From Paenibacillus lautus NBRC 15380 (GTDB lineage: Bacteria > Bacillota > Bacilli > Paenibacillales > Paenibacillaceae): 64,000 bases of DNA. The position numbers were made by a program, and so were the translations under genes. The notes under the pieces are model-generated. The model was not told the DNA's origin, did no database searches, and was given only the letters and a program-made list of their open reading frames with translations. The stretch is from assembly GCF_004000945.1 (NCBI RefSeq), contig NZ_BIMF01000006.1:248001-312000 (forward strand). The letters run 5' to 3'. Position 1 is the stretch's first letter; each line of letters starts with the position of its first letter. Shown piece by piece: positions 35,690 through 46,430 of the stretch.

Positions 35690-36420
35690 TACAGGCCTCC
35701 GTTTTTAGCGCTGCGCATCAGGTAGCCCAGACCGCGCCGAGTCAGGATATATTCCGGCTTGCTCGGATTCTCTTCAATCTTCTCGCGAAGTCGGCGAATG
35801 GTAACATCCACGGTCCGCACATCGCCAAAGTATTCAAACCCCCATACCGCCTGCAGCAAATGTTCACGAGTCATCACTTTACCTGCATTACGGGCCAAAT
35901 AATACACCAATTCATATTCGCGGTGCGTCAGGTCGAGCGCTTCTCCGCTTTTGTATACCATGTACATGTCGGTATCAATAAACAGCTCAAACAGCCGCAG
36001 GCCTTGTCCGCCTGCACTTGTGCCGCCTGTGTTATCCGCTGAGTTGTCGGGCTTTTGCTGACGGCGCAGATGCGCCTTCACGCGTGCCAGTATTTCTCTG
36101 GTGCTGAACGGCTTCGTCACGTAATCATCCGCGCCAAGCTCAAGTCCCAGCACCTTGTCAATCTCCCCGTCCTTTGCCGTCAGCATGATGATCGGGATCT
36201 GCAGGTTCGCGGCACGTACCTCGCGGCACACATCCATTCCGTCTTTTCCGGGCAGCATCAAATCAAGCAGCATTAAATCCGGCCGCTTCGTGAGTGCAAT
36301 CTCTACCGCGCTAATGCCATCAAAAGCGCAGATGACCTCATAGCCCTCTTTTTCCAAGTTAAACTTTAAAATATCGGCGATGGGTTGTTCGTCATCCACC
36401 ACCAGAATGGTTCCCTGCAT
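35689..36420 (-). CDS. walR: Response regulator WalR (YycF)
   Basis: A 243-residue OmpR/PhoB-type regulator. The receiver domain has DD in ILVVDDEQP, phospho-Asp in [10 protein letters not shown] and Lys in YVTKPFS. The winged-helix domain carries [15 protein letters not shown] and [11 protein letters not shown]. It is the essential regulator of autolysin genes. I use ATG 36418-36420; a GTG 12 bases upstream is also in frame and has its own GAAGG. The mRNA leader is long and contains an inverted-end repeat. Confidence 0.97.
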   Translation of the reverse strand: MQGTILVVDDEQPIADILKFNLEKEGYEVICAFDGISAVEIALTKRPDLMLLDLMLPGKDGMDVCREVRAANLQIPIIMLTAKDGEIDKVLGLELGADDYVTKPFSTREILARVKAHLRRQQKPDNSADNTGGTSAGGQGLRLFELFIDTDMYMVYKSGEALDLTHREYELVYYLARNAGKVMTREHLLQAVWGFEYFGDVRTVDVTIRRLREKIEENPSKPEYILTRRGLGYLMRSAKNGGL

Positions 36421-36456
36421 CTTCCTGTTCACCTCATACCTTCACTTAAAGAGGAT

Positions 36457-36623
36457 GTTCAAAAAGTCCCTCTTTGATCACGAAGTAGCACCGGTAGCCA
36501 TTCGACATCGAATCTTGAATTCAGCCGGGCTTTCCGGTGCTCACGTACCCAAAACGTACGCTCCGCTCCTCAATCCCTAGCTTCATCCAACCTTCTCGGT
36601 GCTGAAAGTTTGACTTTTTGAAC
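36457..36623. repeat. 167-bp element with 12-bp perfect inverted ends in the walR leader
   Basis: GTTCAAAAAGTC (36457-36468) and GACTTTTTGAAC (36612-36623) are exact reverse complements and bound a stretch with further small inverted repeats, such as TCCGGTGCTCACGTA and CGTACGCTCCGC. No coding capacity is visible. From memory, similar elements are scattered in Paenibacillus genomes; I did not search. Confidence 0.7.
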
Positions 36624-36647
36624 TCACACTTAAACGGTCTTCTTCCC

Positions 36648-36656
36648 ATTTTACCA
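36648..36656 (-). promoter_or_regulatory. Extended -10 box, probable walR promoter
   Basis: The minus strand reads TGGTAAAAT, an extended -10 (TGnTAAAAT) with a weak -35. It lies upstream of the inverted-end element, so the wal mRNA would carry that element in a leader of about 225 bases. Confidence 0.5.
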
Positions 36657-36821
36657 CACCTGCCGCCGCTACACACCCACAGGTCCTAACAGATGACCCT
36701 ATTCAGGGGGTGCCACATTGACGTTAATATGAATGAATAAGAGATTAGGCGTAAGAGAAAGAACTCCCTTCGCTTTAATGTGTGCGATAAGAGCGTGCTC
36801 TTTTAAAACCTTGCACACTGG

Positions 36822-36851
36822 TTGAAATTCATAACTTTTCTGGATTATGAT
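36822..36851 (+). promoter_or_regulatory. Promoter of the small membrane protein gene
   Basis: TTGAAA (36822-36827), an 18-bp spacer and TATGAT (36846-36851) precede the gene by about 90 bases. Confidence 0.55.
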
Positions 36852-36942
36852 GGAATGGGGTTGCCCTTTTAAAGGGAGTTTCGTCCGTTTTATTTACGTT
36901 ACGATCAAGAGCTTAATCAAATAATTAACAGGGAGGGGTTAT

Positions 36943-37242
36943 ATGGAAAGTACAAATATCTTTATTAACTTTAGACCCATATATATTCTGTTTATCATCG
37001 TTCTAATCATCTCATTGCTCCTCATGATTCTTCGGAAGAATCGTCATACAATGATCAATGGTTTTACAATCGCAATAATTGCACTTATCAGTTTGGCAGT
37101 ATCCGCTTATCTGACCTATCAAATAGGTATTCTTTCGGATGAATTAGGAATCGGTGGTGACGCTGTTTCCTTTATGATGTTTATTGTAGTAGCAGTACTG
37201 TCGTTGGTTAATCTTCTAGTCTACGCCTCCAAAAGAGAATAA
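36943..37242 (+). CDS. Small three-helix membrane protein of unknown function
   Basis: A 99-residue hydrophobic protein with three membrane segments: about 11-28 (IYILFIIVLIISLLLMIL), about 39-62 (FTIAIIALISLAVSAYLTYQ) and about 75-95. Charged loops are short and no motif is recognisable. The start is firm: GGGAGGGG lies directly before ATG 36943, and a good promoter is upstream. The gene is alone between walR and the repeat-rich noncoding stretch. Confidence 0.75.
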   Translation: MESTNIFINFRPIYILFIIVLIISLLLMILRKNRHTMINGFTIAIIALISLAVSAYLTYQIGILSDELGIGGDAVSFMMFIVVAVLSLVNLLVYASKRE

Positions 37243-37253
37243 TACTTCTTGAT

Positions 37254-37777
37254 GCCCCACCCACACCGCCTCCAACGGCCGCCCCGATTCAGGGGGCGGC
37301 CACTCCCTGCGCGGCTTAGCTGGAGTGCCGGGGATGGAATCGACAGATAAGGGAATACCTTCGTCTGCAGCAAGTGGTGTCATTCGGAGAGCGGCAGCGA
37401 TCGCCTTTGAATTCGGAAAATCTCATCTTAAGCTACATTCCAATTTTCCGAATTCAACAGCGACGGAGAAGGACAGCACTTGCGCCTCCACTGCAGACTA
37501 TTTCCCGTTCTGCCCCACCCACACCACCGCCTCCTCAACGGCCGCCCCGATTCAGGGGGCGGCCACCCGCTTCGCTGCTTGGCCAAAATACAGGGATGGA
37601 ATCGACAGATAAGGGAAAATATCTTGGAAGACGCCTTTGGGAGCCCTTTGTTCCCTCATTAAATTCAATTCAGACAAAGGGCGGACAACAGCGGCTGGAA
37701 AGATATTTCCCGTTCTGTCCCACATCCCCATCGCCAAGACGCAAAGATGGCCGCCCCCGTTAAGGAGCGGCCATCTT
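37254..37777. repeat. Noncoding array of direct and inverted repeats
   Basis: Two copies of a block beginning GCCCCACCCACACC (37254 and 37512, 258 bp apart) each hold the same 9-bp-stem hairpin GGCCGCCCC/GGGGCGGCC with loop GATTCAG (37277-37301, 37540-37564). Both also share GGGATGGAATCGACAGATAA downstream. Between them lies TTGAATTCGGAAAAT/ATTTTCCGAATTCAA, a perfect 15-bp inverted repeat. A related TATTTCCCGTTCTG unit recurs near 37704. The stretch ends in AAGATGGCCGC/GCGGCCATCTT. No ribosome binding site or convincing gene is present. Confidence 0.75.
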
Positions 37778-37842
37778 CACTATTATGATATATGAACCAA
37801 TAATGGCTTATGTCGCATTGGTTTACCTAGTATAACACAGAA

Positions 37843-39411
37843 CTACAGATAATTCATCGGATTTTGGGCAACTCCATTTTTTTGCACTTCGAAATGGAGA
37901 TGAGTTCCAGTAGAACGGCCCGTATTGCCCATGACGCCCAGCTTGGAGCCTTGTCCAACCGATTGTCCGTTGCTCACGGAAATCTTGCTCATATGCCCAT
38001 ACAGGGTGCGATATCCATTGCCATGATCGACAATGACGACGTTGCCGTAACCGCTCTGCTGACCGGCGAAGACCACTCTTCCCGAGGCCGCTGCCATAAT
38101 CGTGCTGCCGCCAACCAGATCGACGCCCTCATGGCTTCTTCCCCAGCGATGACCGTAGGGGCTCGTAATCCGCGCGCCGCTGACCGGCCATGCGAACATG
38201 CTGCCGCCGGATTTCTGGGTCACCGTTACTGCTTTTTTCTTAGGCGTTACCTTGGTGCCTTTGTACACCACTTCCGGCAGCGATTCCTGAACCACCTGTT
38301 GGCCCGTCCATTGCTTGGAGATAACCTGCCCGTTCTCTTTGGTTACGATATAATCCACGGTTTTGACGCCATCCCGTCCGGGACGAACGACCTTTCGTTT
38401 CCCAAGTGGAAGCTCGCTGCTCTTGCGGACAATCGTTTCCGGCTTGCTTGGCTGCTTCTCCGACACCGTCTCTACCGTTCTTACCGTCAGCGGCGCTTCC
38501 GGCTTCGTTACTTGCAGCTCGGCCCCGATCTGAACGTATTTCTCCTCCAGCCCGGGATTCAGCGCCATAACGTCAGCAGACTTCATACCGAAATGCTGTG
38601 CGATGGAAGAGATCGTATCCCCCTCTTTCACCGTGTACACCACCGGCTTGTCCTTCGTGCCCGTAAGCACCTTCACCGCTTCCTCCACGTCCAGCACCTT
38701 GTTCGGGTCAGCCTTCGTGTTGGCCAGCGAGATGTTCTCTTTAATGTCCACGGACTGGAGCCCGCTTCCGTCACCGCTCTTCTTGCTCGATGCCGATGCC
38801 GACGTCTTCGTGAAAGCGACCCTCTGCGTCTTCTCCTTCTGGGCAGCCGCCGGAGCGAACTTCAGCTTGGCTGCTTCGACGGCAGCCTTGGCCGTCTGCT
38901 GATCTTTCACGATCGCCACCGTCTTGCCGTTCACCTTCAGCTCCACGCCGCGGGCATATGCCTTCAGCAGGTTATCCAGCTTATGGAGTGTCTCCTCGCT
39001 GTTCACCTCCGGTTTATAGGAACGGTCAGCTTTGGTTGTAATGCCGTCGGTATTGAGCACCATAAGTACATCTGGGTACTCTTTTTGATATTCCTTCTGC
39101 TTCTCTTTAAGCAGCTGATCAAGCTGGGCATCATCTTGAATGGTGCCAATCGCTTTTCCATCTACATACACATGATAGAACGGAATCGTATTTGCGTTCA
39201 CATACGCTTTTCCGCCCGTATATATCGATCCTGCTATGAGCAATGCCCCTGCCGAAATCCAAATCCACCTGCGCGGCGAAGTCCATCCCCGTTTTTGTGG
39301 ATTCGACGGCTCCGAGGGCTCACGATTCGAGTTGTTGTTGTGGGCAGAATGATCGGCTGCTTGCTTACGCAAGATGCTATCCATCCACCGTTTCCCCTTA
39401 GAACCTTTCAT
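37843..39411 (-). CDS. M23 endopeptidase with LysM and G5 domains
   Basis: A 522-residue membrane-anchored or secreted cell-wall enzyme. A basic N-terminus and one membrane helix (about 49-68) precede an Ala/Lys-rich region, a LysM domain (VYTVKEGDTISSIAQHFGMK, about 260-305), a G5 domain (about 320-395) and a C-terminal M23 domain. Zinc-site residues appear as GRSHEGVD (HxxxD) and GTHLHFE (HxH). It should cleave peptide cross-links. ATG 39409-39411 follows GGAGAGAG. The nearness to walRK suggests, but does not show, control by WalR. Confidence 0.92.
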   Translation of the reverse strand: MKGSKGKRWMDSILRKQAADHSAHNNNSNREPSEPSNPQKRGWTSPRRWIWISAGALLIAGSIYTGGKAYVNANTIPFYHVYVDGKAIGTIQDDAQLDQLLKEKQKEYQKEYPDVLMVLNTDGITTKADRSYKPEVNSEETLHKLDNLLKAYARGVELKVNGKTVAIVKDQQTAKAAVEAAKLKFAPAAAQKEKTQRVAFTKTSASASSKKSGDGSGLQSVDIKENISLANTKADPNKVLDVEEAVKVLTGTKDKPVVYTVKEGDTISSIAQHFGMKSADVMALNPGLEEKYVQIGAELQVTKPEAPLTVRTVETVSEKQPSKPETIVRKSSELPLGKRKVVRPGRDGVKTVDYIVTKENGQVISKQWTGQQVVQESLPEVVYKGTKVTPKKKAVTVTQKSGGSMFAWPVSGARITSPYGHRWGRSHEGVDLVGGSTIMAAASGRVVFAGQQSGYGNVVIVDHGNGYRTLYGHMSKISVSNGQSVGQGSKLGVMGNTGRSTGTHLHFEVQKNGVAQNPMNYL

Positions 39412-39580
39412 GTCTCTCTCCTTTAAGCCTTGTTCATATGTAAGAATCTGTTCATTTGAACTTGCTGACTTAGCATTGAATATGACACAACCTGTCAAAA
39501 GGTATCAAAATTTTAACCTTTTCGATCTTCGTATACTTTAACATAGCCTTTACAATCATTTCAAGTTTACGAAAACAGCG

Positions 39581-39607
39581 AAAAACCCGCGTCCAGCGCG
39601 GGTTTCC
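39581..39607 (-). terminator. Intrinsic terminator after the acidic membrane protein gene
   Basis: AACCCGCG and CGCGGGTT pair over TCCAG; the minus-strand transcript continues TTTTTCG. Confidence 0.8.
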
Positions 39608-39683
39608 TCATTTTTCCCAATATATAACCATAGCAAGTCAGTGACAAAACAGTGACAGAACAGGCCTGAACGCCATCATACCG

Positions 39684-40370
39684 TTATTCTTTGAGCATGG
39701 TGATCAGTTTATCGAATTCCTCTGCATTCAAATATTTGGATATGCCCTGCTCGATGTCCGCAAGTTCCGCTGCGGTCAGTCCGTCCTCCATCGCCTCGGA
39801 GATCTTCTGCATTTCCGATTGGGGCAGCTTATTCATCAGCATGGTAAAAATCTCTTCCTTCTCCTGTGTTGGCAAACTGTCCTTCCGATCGACAATTTCT
39901 CCTGGTGTCATGACAATCTCTTGATCTTCCAGGGAGGACTCGTCAGGCAACTCTGTCGTGTTCGTGCCCATCACCGGCAAGGAATTATCCGGTGCCTCTT
40001 CATCTGCTGGTGACTCATCCGTCGTTCCCGCCGGGTTCGAATTCGCCTCGTTGTCCTCTTGTGCCCCTCCATTACCATCCGAGCCGGCCCCCGGTGCCTC
40101 TTCATCGGACGCGGCATCCTTATCTTCTGCTTGGTTGTTATCCTTTGCGGCGTTCACGCTGTCGACATCCGACTTTGTACCGGAGCCCATACCGAACATC
40201 GACTTCACAATACCTCCAACCCCCATCGGCTCCGTCTCCAGCTGAATGTTAAAACTGGACAACACCGATTGAATATAGGCATTGACCACGATGCCTGTTG
40301 TCACAATCGTGAGCGTGCTCACCAGGATGGCGGTCAGGCTGATTTTCAGCAGCCATTTCGTCCACTTCAT
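39684..40370 (-). CDS. Membrane-anchored acidic low-complexity protein
   Basis: I do not recognise a family. The 228-residue protein has one N-terminal membrane segment (about 9-32), then a long acidic Asn/Glu/Asp/Gly/Ser-rich region (about 55-145), and a helical C-terminal domain. The latter contains LPTQEKEEIFTMLMNKLPQS and TAAELADIEQGISKYLNAEE. This is the layout of an extracytoplasmic domain on a flexible stalk. It starts at ATG 40368-40370 after AGGAGG and is divergent from hssR. Confidence 0.75.
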   Translation of the reverse strand: MKWTKWLLKISLTAILVSTLTIVTTGIVVNAYIQSVLSSFNIQLETEPMGVGGIVKSMFGMGSGTKSDVDSVNAAKDNNQAEDKDAASDEEAPGAGSDGNGGAQEDNEANSNPAGTTDESPADEEAPDNSLPVMGTNTTELPDESSLEDQEIVMTPGEIVDRKDSLPTQEKEEIFTMLMNKLPQSEMQKISEAMEDGLTAAELADIEQGISKYLNAEEFDKLITMLKE

Positions 40371-40623
40371 ACGAATTTCCTCCTATCTCATGCATGGTGA
40401 AATGACATGACAATAATTTCTTTCTTTTTCCAGTATTGACGGTTCGAAATCGCTTCAATCCCTTTTCCCTCTTTTTTTCTACTTCCATCTGATATATTTC
40501 ATGATTCGGTTGGTTTTAGGCCACACTACTCCCGTGCTATAGAGAGTACAATCGACCGCATACGGGAATTTATGATACATATATAGTCAATCGGAACTGC
40601 ATATGAAGGAGGTCAATCTAGCA

Positions 40624-41301
40624 ATGATTCATATATTAATCGCGGATGACGACGCGCATATTCGGGAACTGCTGCAATATCATCTTCAAACCGAAGGATA
40701 CACGGTGTTTACTGCTGCTGATGGGGAAGAAGCTTCTGCTCGCTTGGCAGAGGAACAAGTTCATCTGGCTGTCGTGGATGTTATGATGCCGAACAAGGAC
40801 GGTTATCAGCTCTGCGACGAAATCCGGCGTTACTATGATGTTCCCGTCATTCTGCTGACGGCCAAGGATCAGCTCGTGGATAAGGAAAAGGGATATGCCG
40901 TTGGCACGGATGACTACTTAACCAAACCATTTGAACCAAGAGAGCTGCTGTTTCGAATCAAGGCGCTTTTGCGGCGGTATCAGATGGTCAGCGCGGACAA
41001 GATCCGTCTGAACGAAACCACCATTGACCGCAAAAGCTACGAAGTCCAAGGACACGGGAAGGTACTGATGCTGCCGATGAAGGAATTTGAGCTGCTCTCC
41101 CAGCTTGCGAGTTATCCGGACCGGACGTTCTCCCGCGAGGAGCTGATTCAGCTCATCTGGGGAACGGATTTTGACGGAGATGACCGGACCGTTGACGTCC
41201 ATATCAAACGGCTGCGGGAACGCTTCGCGGACCGAAGTGGCGATTTCCAGATACGAACCATCCGGGGCATAGGGTATAAATTGGAGGCGGCGCCGCAGTG
41301 A
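40624..41301 (+). CDS. hssR: Heme-response regulator HssR
   Basis: A 225-residue OmpR-type regulator. The receiver has IADDDAH, phospho-Asp in VVDVMMPNKDGYQLC and Lys in YLTKPFE. The DNA-binding domain has RTFSREELIQLIWGTDFDGD and RTVDVHIKRLRERF. The wording GTDDYLTKPFEPREL and WG-DFDGDDRTVDVHIKRLR closely follow Staphylococcus HssR. ATG 40624 follows GGAGG. The order hssR-hssS-hrtB-hrtA and the direct repeat before hrtB support the identification. Confidence 0.88.
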   Translation: MIHILIADDDAHIRELLQYHLQTEGYTVFTAADGEEASARLAEEQVHLAVVDVMMPNKDGYQLCDEIRRYYDVPVILLTAKDQLVDKEKGYAVGTDDYLTKPFEPRELLFRIKALLRRYQMVSADKIRLNETTIDRKSYEVQGHGKVLMLPMKEFELLSQLASYPDRTFSREELIQLIWGTDFDGDDRTVDVHIKRLRERFADRSGDFQIRTIRGIGYKLEAAPQ

Positions 41302-42680
41302 GAACCCTCTATTCGCGCATCGTCCTCACCACCATCGCCATCATGGTGATCAGCAGCTTGATTGCTTTTGTGCTGTCTAATCTGTACTACCAATACAATC
41401 TCAAGCCCTTTAATGACCAGAAGGTCACCACCATGGCCAAGGATATCGGAGACTTCTATGACAGCCACCCGGAGATGGACATCCACGATTATCTCCATCA
41501 CATCGGACAGCTCGGTTACCAATTCTATTTGGTGAACGATCAAGGCAGGGAGTGGTTCTATGGCGGCATGTTCCGTGAACGGGACCTCTTGCCCGAAACG
41601 GTGCGGCAAGTGCTGAACGGGAAGGTGTACCATGGCATCGCGGAGTTTCCGTCGGAGCTGTTCATTACCGGCTTTTTCGACAATGTGCTAAGCAACTCCA
41701 TTGGCATTCCCTTACAGGTCGACGGCAGCCCGCACGCACTCTTCATCAGGCCCGATATTACCGTCCAGTTCGGGGAGATGCGCATCTTCTTCTCGATCAT
41801 CATGGCCATTGCCATCCTGCTGAGCATCCTGCTTGTTGGCATCATTACGCGTTATATCGTGAAACCGATTGTAAAGTTAACCGAGGCTACCCAGAGCGTA
41901 GCGCAGGGTCAATATAACATTGAGCTGAATGTCACCCGGCGGGATGAGCTGGGACAGCTCGCGGAACATTTTTCCCAGATGGCCAAAGGACTAGCGCAAT
42001 TGGAACAGATGCGCCAGGAGTTTGTATCCAATGTGTCGCATGAAATCCAGTCACCGCTTGCCTCCATTCAGGGCTTCTCGCAGACGCTGCAAACCAAGCG
42101 CTTGTCCGAGGAACAGCAGCAGCATTACTTATCGATCATTGAGGCGGAGAGCCGCCGGATGTCCCAGCTCAGCAAACAGCTGCTTATGCTGGCGTCCCTG
42201 GATAAGGAAGAGAACCTTCTGGATAAGTCCACTTTCGATGTGGCCGAGCAAATCAAGCAGGTGCTGTTCCACACCGAATGGAGCTGGCGCAGCAAAGATT
42301 TGACCATCGATATGTCGCTTCCGTCAACCTATGTCTACGGTGATCAGCAGCTGCTGCATCAGGTATGGACGAATCTTATCACCAACAGCATTAAATTCAC
42401 CGCGCCTGAGGGTGTCATCTCGTTACGCGTTATCGAACAAAACAATAATCAATGCAGCGTCGAAATCTCCGATACGGGCATTGGCATCCCACAAGAGCAT
42501 CTCCCCCACATCTTCAACCGGTTTTACCGTGTGGATGAGGCTCGTGACCGCTCCGAGGGCAGCAGCGGATTGGGTTTATCCATTACCCGGAGGATTGTGG
42601 AGCTGCATGGCGGACGTATTGAAGTCACGAGTCAGCCTGGAAAAGGAACGACCTTCAAGGTTATCCTCCCCATCGTGTAA
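41298..42680 (+). CDS. hssS: Heme-sensing histidine kinase HssS
   Basis: A 460-residue kinase. Two membrane helices (about 7-30 and 160-185) bracket an about 130-residue extracytoplasmic sensor. HAMP (about 185-235), HisKA with FVSNVSHEIQSPLASIQGFS (about 250) and HATPase with LITNSIKFTAPEG, DTGIGIP, FNRFYRVDEARD and GSSGLGLSI follow. The HEIQSPL wording (Gln in place of Arg at H+3) is seen in HssS proteins. GTG 41298 overlaps the hssR stop as GTGA. Confidence 0.88.
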   Translation: MRTLYSRIVLTTIAIMVISSLIAFVLSNLYYQYNLKPFNDQKVTTMAKDIGDFYDSHPEMDIHDYLHHIGQLGYQFYLVNDQGREWFYGGMFRERDLLPETVRQVLNGKVYHGIAEFPSELFITGFFDNVLSNSIGIPLQVDGSPHALFIRPDITVQFGEMRIFFSIIMAIAILLSILLVGIITRYIVKPIVKLTEATQSVAQGQYNIELNVTRRDELGQLAEHFSQMAKGLAQLEQMRQEFVSNVSHEIQSPLASIQGFSQTLQTKRLSEEQQQHYLSIIEAESRRMSQLSKQLLMLASLDKEENLLDKSTFDVAEQIKQVLFHTEWSWRSKDLTIDMSLPSTYVYGDQQLLHQVWTNLITNSIKFTAPEGVISLRVIEQNNNQCSVEISDTGIGIPQEHLPHIFNRFYRVDEARDRSEGSSGLGLSITRRIVELHGGRIEVTSQPGKGTTFKVILPIV

Positions 42681-42696
42681 TAAAGTCTTATCTCAA

Positions 42697-42713
42697 GTTC
42701 ATGCTCTGTTCAT
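42697..42713 (+). promoter_or_regulatory. HssR-like direct repeat before hrtB
   Basis: GTTCAT-N5-GTTCAT (period 11 bp, second copy reading GTTCATATT) matches the direct repeat described for HssR at the staphylococcal hrtAB promoter. A -10 box TATACT (42724-42729) follows with no good -35, as expected for an activator-dependent promoter. Confidence 0.8.
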
Positions 42714-42801
42714 ATTCCATTCCTATACTTGGGGCATATCCCGCAAAGATATATACAAGGGATACTACGCTGCTTTATTACTTGAATGGAGATGAAAAAA
42801 T

Positions 42802-43902
42802 ATGTTTCTTGCACTGCGCGAACTTCGACATGCGAAGCTGCGCTATCTGCTGATTGGCTTCATTATGGTACTGGTTGCCTGGCTCGTCCTGTTCGTAACG
42901 GGATTGGCCCAGGGACTCTCGTCCGATAACGCCTCTTCCATACAAAATATGAAGGCGGACTATCTGGTGCTTCAAGAAGAATCCGATCACCGGATCAATC
43001 GTTCCATTCTTACCGAGGAGATCCGGACTGAAGTGCAGAGCCACCCAGGTGGGAACAAGTCTACCCCGCTGGGGGTACACATGAACACGTTGACCAAAGA
43101 AGGCTCCACGGCGAAATTCGATGCGGCTTTTTTTGCCATCGATGTGGAGAGCATGTTGGCTCCCAAGGTTGTTGAAGGTACCATGATTAACAATACGGAT
43201 TCGGACCATGTCATGGCCGACCGCTCCCTGAAGGACGACGGGTACCGGCTGGGCGACCGGATCGTGGATCAGGCTACAGGCGCCACGTTTACGATTGCTG
43301 CATTTACGGAGGGACAATCCTTCAGTCATGCGCCGGTTATTCATATGAATTTTGAAGGGTGGAAAGCTCTTCAGCCAAGGAGTGCGAAGCAAGAGCCCAT
43401 CTATAGTGCAATTGCTTTGAATGGCAATCCGGAACAAAAAGAAGCCTTGGCCCGGGACGTATCCGGCATCGAGATTATCACGAAAGACGAAGCCCTGCAG
43501 GGGATTCCCGGTTTTCAAGAGGAACAGGGTTCTCTCGTCATGATGATTGTGTTCTTGTTTGTGATCGCGGCCTTCGTGCTCGCCGTGTTCTTCTACGTCA
43601 TCACGATTCAAAAAATAAATCAGTTCGGCGTCCTGAAGGCCATTGGAGCTGGAACCGGCTATTTGGTGAGGAATCTGATCTTTCAAGTCCTTACCCTTAC
43701 CATCGTCAGTCTTGCAATCAGCATTGGCCTGACTTATGGAGTATCGCTCCTGTTGTCCGGTATCGTGCCGTTTTCATTACCCCCTTCGGTTGTCATGCTC
43801 TGTTCATTGATATTCCTGGCGGTATCCCTGATGGGATCGCTATTGTCGCTTTATCGCGTCATCAAGATCGATGCAATCGAAGCTATCGGGAGGGCTGTAT
43901 AA
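42802..43902 (+). CDS. hrtB: Heme ABC transporter permease HrtB
   Basis: A 366-residue permease of the FtsX/MacB-like type. A first membrane helix (about 18-37) is followed by an about 190-residue external domain, then three helices (about 245-268, 290-315, 325-350). The C-terminal FtsX core has KINQFGVLKAIGAGTGYLVR. With HrtA it exports heme from the membrane. ATG 42802 follows GGAGATG. The TAATG overlap with hrtA indicates coupling. Confidence 0.88.
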   Translation: MFLALRELRHAKLRYLLIGFIMVLVAWLVLFVTGLAQGLSSDNASSIQNMKADYLVLQEESDHRINRSILTEEIRTEVQSHPGGNKSTPLGVHMNTLTKEGSTAKFDAAFFAIDVESMLAPKVVEGTMINNTDSDHVMADRSLKDDGYRLGDRIVDQATGATFTIAAFTEGQSFSHAPVIHMNFEGWKALQPRSAKQEPIYSAIALNGNPEQKEALARDVSGIEIITKDEALQGIPGFQEEQGSLVMMIVFLFVIAAFVLAVFFYVITIQKINQFGVLKAIGAGTGYLVRNLIFQVLTLTIVSLAISIGLTYGVSLLLSGIVPFSLPPSVVMLCSLIFLAVSLMGSLLSLYRVIKIDAIEAIGRAV

Positions 43903-44600
43903 TGAAATCATCCAAGCTGTTATTGGATCAGGTAAGCAAAGAATTCGGCGATGGGGATACAACAGTTAACGTGCTCGACAACATATCACTGGATATTAAA
44001 AGCGGGGAATTTGTCGCGGTTGTCGGACCTTCCGGCTCCGGCAAAAGCACCTTTCTCTCCATTGCAGGGGCACTTCTATCCCCTACCCGCGGAAGAATAT
44101 GGATGGGTGATCAGGAGGTTACAAGGCTATCCGCCAAAAAATTGAATGCACTGCGGCTGAACCATATCGGATTTGTCTTTCAATCCTCCAATCTGATTCC
44201 TTATCTGGCTGTCCGCGATCAGCTCCTCTTGATTGCCAAGCTGGCAGGACAGCACGGCCAGGAGCCGCAGCAGCGAGCGGATGATCTGCTTCATCGGCTG
44301 GGCTTATCGCACCGCAGGTTTCATTACCCTGAGAGCTTATCAGGCGGCGAACGGCAGCGTGTTGCCATTGCCCGGGCATGGATGAACAATCCGGAGCTCA
44401 TTCTGGCAGACGAGCCAACCGCAAGTCTGGATTCGGAGCGCGGCCGAACCGTTGTTCAAATGCTCGCCGATGAGGTTAAGCTGCGCCAGAAAGCCGCCGT
44501 CATGGTCACGCATGACAAGCGCATGCTCGATCTATGTGATCGGATCATCTATATCGAGGATGGCAAGTTATCCGAACAGCGATCTCCCACTCTGCTATAG
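43902..44600 (+). CDS. hrtA: Heme ABC transporter ATP-binding protein HrtA
   Basis: A 232-residue MacB/LolD-type ATPase. Walker [10 protein letters not shown] (about 43), Q-loop FQSSN, signature LSGGERQRV, Walker [13 protein letters not shown] and H-loop VTHD are all intact. Works with HrtB. Its stop is followed by a strong terminator. Confidence 0.9.
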   Translation: MKSSKLLLDQVSKEFGDGDTTVNVLDNISLDIKSGEFVAVVGPSGSGKSTFLSIAGALLSPTRGRIWMGDQEVTRLSAKKLNALRLNHIGFVFQSSNLIPYLAVRDQLLLIAKLAGQHGQEPQQRADDLLHRLGLSHRRFHYPESLSGGERQRVAIARAWMNNPELILADEPTASLDSERGRTVVQMLADEVKLRQKAAVMVTHDKRMLDLCDRIIYIEDGKLSEQRSPTLL

Positions 44601-44605
44601 AATGA

Positions 44606-44652
44606 AAAAACCGGATTCATCCTAGCAACCTGTAGATGAATCCGGTTTTTAT
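44606..44652 (+). terminator. Intrinsic terminator after hrtA
   Basis: A 16-bp perfect stem (AAAAACCGGATTCATC/GATGAATCCGGTTTTT) with a 13-base loop. Confidence 0.9.
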
Positions 44653-44934
44653 TATGCTGGATCGTGTACCTCTCCAGCTCTCAAGAAGGCCATACGCCTC
44701 ATTGGATTCGTATGGCTTCTGTCCCCCCTACGTTGATCTGACTGCATATACCCGCTGCCTTTAGCCCCAATTCCAAAATATCAGCGTGCTGTCCTCTATG
44801 TCTCTCTCCATTATAGGGTGGATGGGCCATCGACTAAGGGATAATATTCTTCAAATGGAGGGACAAATTCTTCCACCTTTAGGGTATCAATGTTATCTCA
44901 TGATACGTTCTGATCTCCACCTTCTTTTTCTTTA

Positions 44935-44972
44935 TCAAAAAGAAAACCTGCCGACAATATCATCGGCAGGTT
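44935..44972 (-). terminator. Intrinsic terminator after purA
   Basis: AACCTGCCGA/TCGGCAGGTT with TTTTCTTTTT on the minus strand. The about 280 bp between this and the hrtA terminator hold no gene I can support. Confidence 0.85.
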
Positions 44973-45029
44973 CATAGACTTATCTAATCGTTGAACTTCT
45001 AGTCTCTCTATTCTTGGTCCAACTCTGAT

Positions 45030-46349
<1,320 letters not shown>

Positions 46350-46430
46350 TTAATATTTCGCGAAACACTGATGAAATAACCTCTACATGATGATTAAAAT
46401 TCAACCCCACTGCACTAAAGCAGCAATACC

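Noticed and set aside
34379..35725. Long plus-strand open frame opposite walK
   Set aside because: It is the antisense of a clearly conserved kinase gene, rich in His, Arg and Gln, and has no ribosome binding site or domain.
37325..37763. Open frames inside the repeat-rich stretch after the small membrane protein gene
   Set aside because: They arise from the GC-rich hairpins and direct repeats, have no ribosome binding sites and read as Pro/Ala/Arg low complexity.
37864..39426. 520-codon plus-strand frame opposite the M23 endopeptidase gene
   Set aside because: The minus strand encodes complete LysM, G5 and M23 domains. The plus frame is low-complexity Arg/His/Leu, typical of antisense to a GC-rich gene.
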